NCBI GenBank assembly: GCA_027315185.1
Contig: DAHUYO010000003.1
Span: forward strand, 38,694-102,693
Origin: Acidobacteriota bacterium
GTDB taxonomy: Bacteria; Acidobacteriota; Terriglobia; Terriglobales; SCQP01
Direction: 5' to 3'
DNA length: 64,000 nucleotides
Part shown: positions 62,031-64,000 of the stretch, piece after piece
Layout of the letters: each line of letters starts with the position of its first letter
Numbering within the stretch: position 1 is the first letter of the stretch
Translations under genes and position numbers: made by a program
Notes under the pieces: generated by a model
What the model saw: the letters and a program-made list of their open reading frames with translations, nothing else
Databases searched by the model: none
What the model was told of the DNA's origin: nothing

Positions 62031-62346
62031 ATCGCCGCCCCATGCGCTCGGCGCCAGCCCGCAGCCCAAGTGCACCGGCACGACTCATACGGCGCACCGC
62101 CCCACGGCACCGCCACCTCGGCTGGCCGGGGCGCATCCGCCGCCATATCGCCGCGGTTGCATCCGCCCCGAGGGGGGCGCGCTCCGGCCGAGCAACGCGG
62201 CTTGTCAGCCAGCTTCGAATGCGCCCCGGCGCCGCAATCCGCCCTGCAGGCGTGGCTCCGGGACGGCGTTCCGGCCCGCCGCCGCATCGCCGCGCGCCCA
62301 GCCTGCCACGGCGTCGCTCTGAACCGCGTTTGCTTTCGATATGTGA

Positions 62347-62376
62347 TTGAAAATAAAATAGTTACTTCAATAATTT
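62347..62376 (+). promoter_or_regulatory. Possible promoter of the M16 peptidase gene
   Basis: TTGAAA (62347) and TAATTT (62371) separated by 18 bp in a locally AT-rich block, about 85 bp before the GTG start. Confidence 0.4.
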
Positions 62377-62459
62377 TCGGTCCGCGCCTTTATGTCACAA
62401 TGAATAGGCCGGGGTTGCTAGCGCTTTGGCGGCCTCGCCGATCTGTCTCGGAGGCGGTT

Positions 62460-63764
62460 GTGTCTACGACGATTTCCCCTATCACCGTCCCCTCTGCCAC
62501 TTCCGATATCCAACGCGCCGTTCTGCCCAACGGCGTGCGCGTCATTACCGAGGCCATGCCCCATGTGCGCTCGGTGTCGCTCGGCATTTGGGTGACCTCC
62601 GGCTCTCGGCGGGAAGATGCGCCGGAAAATGGCATCACCCATTTTATCGAGCATATGGTTTTCAAGGGCACCACGAATCGCTCGGCCGAAGAGATCGCCC
62701 GCTCGGTGGATTCCGTGGGCGGCAATCTCGACGCCTTCACCTCCAAGGAGAACGTCTGTTTCAACGCCAAGGTGCTGGATGAGCATGTGCCGCTGGCCTT
62801 GGAAGTTCTCGCCGATCTGGTGCGCAATCCGCTCTTCCGCGCCGAGGACATCAGCCGCGAGCAGGGCGTCATTTTGCAGGAAATCAAAATGGACGAGGAT
62901 AATCCCGACTATCTCGTCCATGAGATCTTCACCCAGAACTTTTGGAAGGATCATCCGCTGGGCCGGCCGATCCTCGGCACCAAGGATACCGTGCGCGCGT
63001 TGCGCGAGGAAACCGTGCGCCGCTATTACGGCCAGTGGCTTGCGCCCGATCATTTGGTCATCGCCGCCGCCGGCCATTTGCAGCATGAGCGTTTCGTGGA
63101 TCTGGTCCGGCATTGGTTCGATGACCTGCGTCCCGTCGCCAACGGGCATGGCGAGGGGCCGCCCAAAAGCCATGCGCGCATCGTTCTGCGCAACAAGAAG
63201 CAATTGGAGCAGGTGCAGGTATTTTTGGGTTTGCCCGCCCATCCCATCGTTCACGAGGGACGCTACGCCTGGTCGGTGCTGAACACCCTGCTCGGCGGCG
63301 GGATGTCCTCCCGGCTGTTTCAAAATATTCGCGAGCGCCAGGGCCTGGCCTACGCCGTCTTCAGCGACCTCAACCCCTATCGCGACGCCGGCATGTTCTG
63401 CGTCTATGCCGGCACCGGCATCCAGACCGTGCCGCAGGTGGTCCGCTCCGTCATCGCCGAACTGCGGGATTTGAAGGCCAATCCCGTGCCGGCCGAGGAG
63501 CTGCGCCGCGCCAAGGATGGGGTCAAGGGCAGCCTGATGCTGGGTTTGGAATCCACCGGCGCGCGCATGTCCCACCTGGCCCGGCAAGAGATCTACTTCG
63601 GGCGCCAAGTGTCGCTGGACGAAATGCTGGAGCGGATTGAAGCGGTAACCGCGGACGACGTGCGCGACATCGCCGCGGAGTGCTTCGTCGGCGAAAAAGT
63701 CGGCGTGACCGTACTCGGCAACCTCAACGGCCTGAAGATCACACGCTCCGATTTGGAGATCTAG
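62460..63764 (+). CDS. M16-family zinc metallopeptidase
   Basis: 434 residues from GTG 62460, which has GGAGG 5 bp upstream. An ATG at 62401 is in frame but lacks such a site. The inverted zinc motif is 'HFIEHMVFKGT' (HxxEH), with the distal Glu in 'NVCFNAKVLDEHVPLALEVLADL'. 'LGGGMSSRLFQNIRERQGLAYAV' is the C-terminal R/Y motif. It has the size of a single-chain two-domain processing peptidase (PqqL/Mpp-beta-like) without signal peptide, so it is probably cytoplasmic. It degrades peptides or processes precursors. Confidence 0.93.
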   Translation: MSTTISPITVPSATSDIQRAVLPNGVRVITEAMPHVRSVSLGIWVTSGSRREDAPENGITHFIEHMVFKGTTNRSAEEIARSVDSVGGNLDAFTSKENVCFNAKVLDEHVPLALEVLADLVRNPLFRAEDISREQGVILQEIKMDEDNPDYLVHEIFTQNFWKDHPLGRPILGTKDTVRALREETVRRYYGQWLAPDHLVIAAAGHLQHERFVDLVRHWFDDLRPVANGHGEGPPKSHARIVLRNKKQLEQVQVFLGLPAHPIVHEGRYAWSVLNTLLGGGMSSRLFQNIRERQGLAYAVFSDLNPYRDAGMFCVYAGTGIQTVPQVVRSVIAELRDLKANPVPAEELRRAKDGVKGSLMLGLESTGARMSHLARQEIYFGRQVSLDEMLERIEAVTADDVRDIAAECFVGEKVGVTVLGNLNGLKITRSDLEI

Positions 63765-63890
63765 CCATCCCGACCCGCCTGCCGCCGGCACTGCATACCG
63801 GAGGCGCGGCTTGCCTGCCCGCCTGAGCGCTGGCGGGCGGGCGATGATGCGCACTTGACCCCACGCGGCTGCCGCCGCGCCTGTTACCGT

Positions 63891-64000
63891 ATGGACATGA
63901 CTTCGGCTGTGCGTTCCGCACTCGCCGCCGCCCCGGAACGGCGCGCCAAAATCGTATGCACCCTCGGTCCCGCCTGCGCCTCGCCGGCGGGGATCCGCGA
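63891..64000 (+). CDS. pyk: Pyruvate kinase (3' partial)
   Basis: The first 36 codons, from ATG 63891 (a second ATG is at 63897), run off the window end. 'ERRAKIVCTLGPAC' is the conserved N-terminus of pyruvate kinase ('RRTKIVxTxGPA'). The enzyme makes pyruvate and ATP from phosphoenolpyruvate. Identity rests on this one motif. Confidence 0.8.
   Translation, partial: MDMTSAVRSALAAAPERRAKIVCTLGPACASPAGIR

Larger units (their letters stand above)
61657..62459. other. Gene-free stretch upstream of the M16 peptidase
   Basis: About 800 bp between rlmN and the peptidase with no believable gene. The peptidase frame is open back to 61875, but the translated part is Arg/Pro/Ala-rich and includes R2 copy c. 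Near its end is an AT-rich segment (62340-62405) that stands out in this GC-rich DNA and probably contains the peptidase promoter. Confidence 0.55.

Noticed and set aside
61875-62459. N-terminal extension of the M16 peptidase
   Set aside because: The upstream open frame is repeat-derived and Arg/Pro-rich. GTG 62460 has a good ribosome binding site and matches the usual family start.

Overview
The window is high-GC bacterial chromosome, most likely from an Acidobacteriota member. The main reasons are three tandem ADOP-type (acidobacterial duplicated orphan permease) MacB/FtsX proteins, a C-terminal 'HEDPRYFR' family protein that I recall mainly from Acidobacteria, strongly G/C-ending codons, and several families of dispersed palindromic intergenic repeats. 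This is inference from gene content; no 16S rRNA gene lies in the window.

Layout. 1-9.7 kb: the end of a TolC-type outer-membrane efflux protein, then three ADOP permeases with a PaiB-like FMN-binding protein between the first two. 10-16.7 kb: mobA, an MscS channel, a repeat-rich stretch with one small membrane ORF, ftsZ without other division genes, a Tat-exported sugar isomerase-like protein and a zinc alcohol dehydrogenase. 16.7-24.4 kb (minus strand): a 1265-residue GH13 amylase-like protein, an M1 aminopeptidase with a HEAT-like tail, a DUF2007-like protein and a ferritin-like protein. 24.6-30 kb (plus): the classic rpsO-pnp pair with a structured leader and a textbook terminator, then a penicillin-acylase-family Ntn hydrolase. 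30-38.8 kb: a cation:proton antiporter, a HAD phosphatase overlapping a YgjV-like gene, a DUF3857/transglutaminase protein, two hypotheticals, a DUF805 protein, an O6-alkylguanine-DNA alkyltransferase and an acidobacterial conserved protein.

39.0-42.8 kb is the one clearly accessory region: a 3.7-kb island inserted at the 3' end of tRNA-Arg(UCU). It is bounded by a 49-bp copy of the tRNA 3' end (47/49 identical) and carries paired short repeats that look like integrase arm sites. It encodes a lipoprotein, a single-HKD PLD-type nuclease fused to an EVE/PUA-like domain (broken by a one-base frameshift), a translationally coupled pair of tiny membrane proteins and a DUF3800 protein. No integrase is visible.

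43-64 kb: a CDGSH protein, APC and SSS transporters, an SDR, a TPR-like secreted protein, a tightly overlapping dapB-dapA-dapD lysine/peptidoglycan operon, a split DsbD system (CcdA, TlpA and a separate DsbD N-domain in one overlapping operon), the threonine catabolism pair tdh-kbl, a secreted GH31 glycosidase, a GPR1/FUN34/YaaH transporter, rlmN, an M16 peptidase and the start of pyruvate kinase.

Most genes are ordinary housekeeping or metabolic genes. The items most worth a second look are the tRNA-Arg island with its PLD-EVE protein, a dispersed 38-bp repeat that also sits in frame inside the acylase spacer peptide, and two long inverted-repeat elements.
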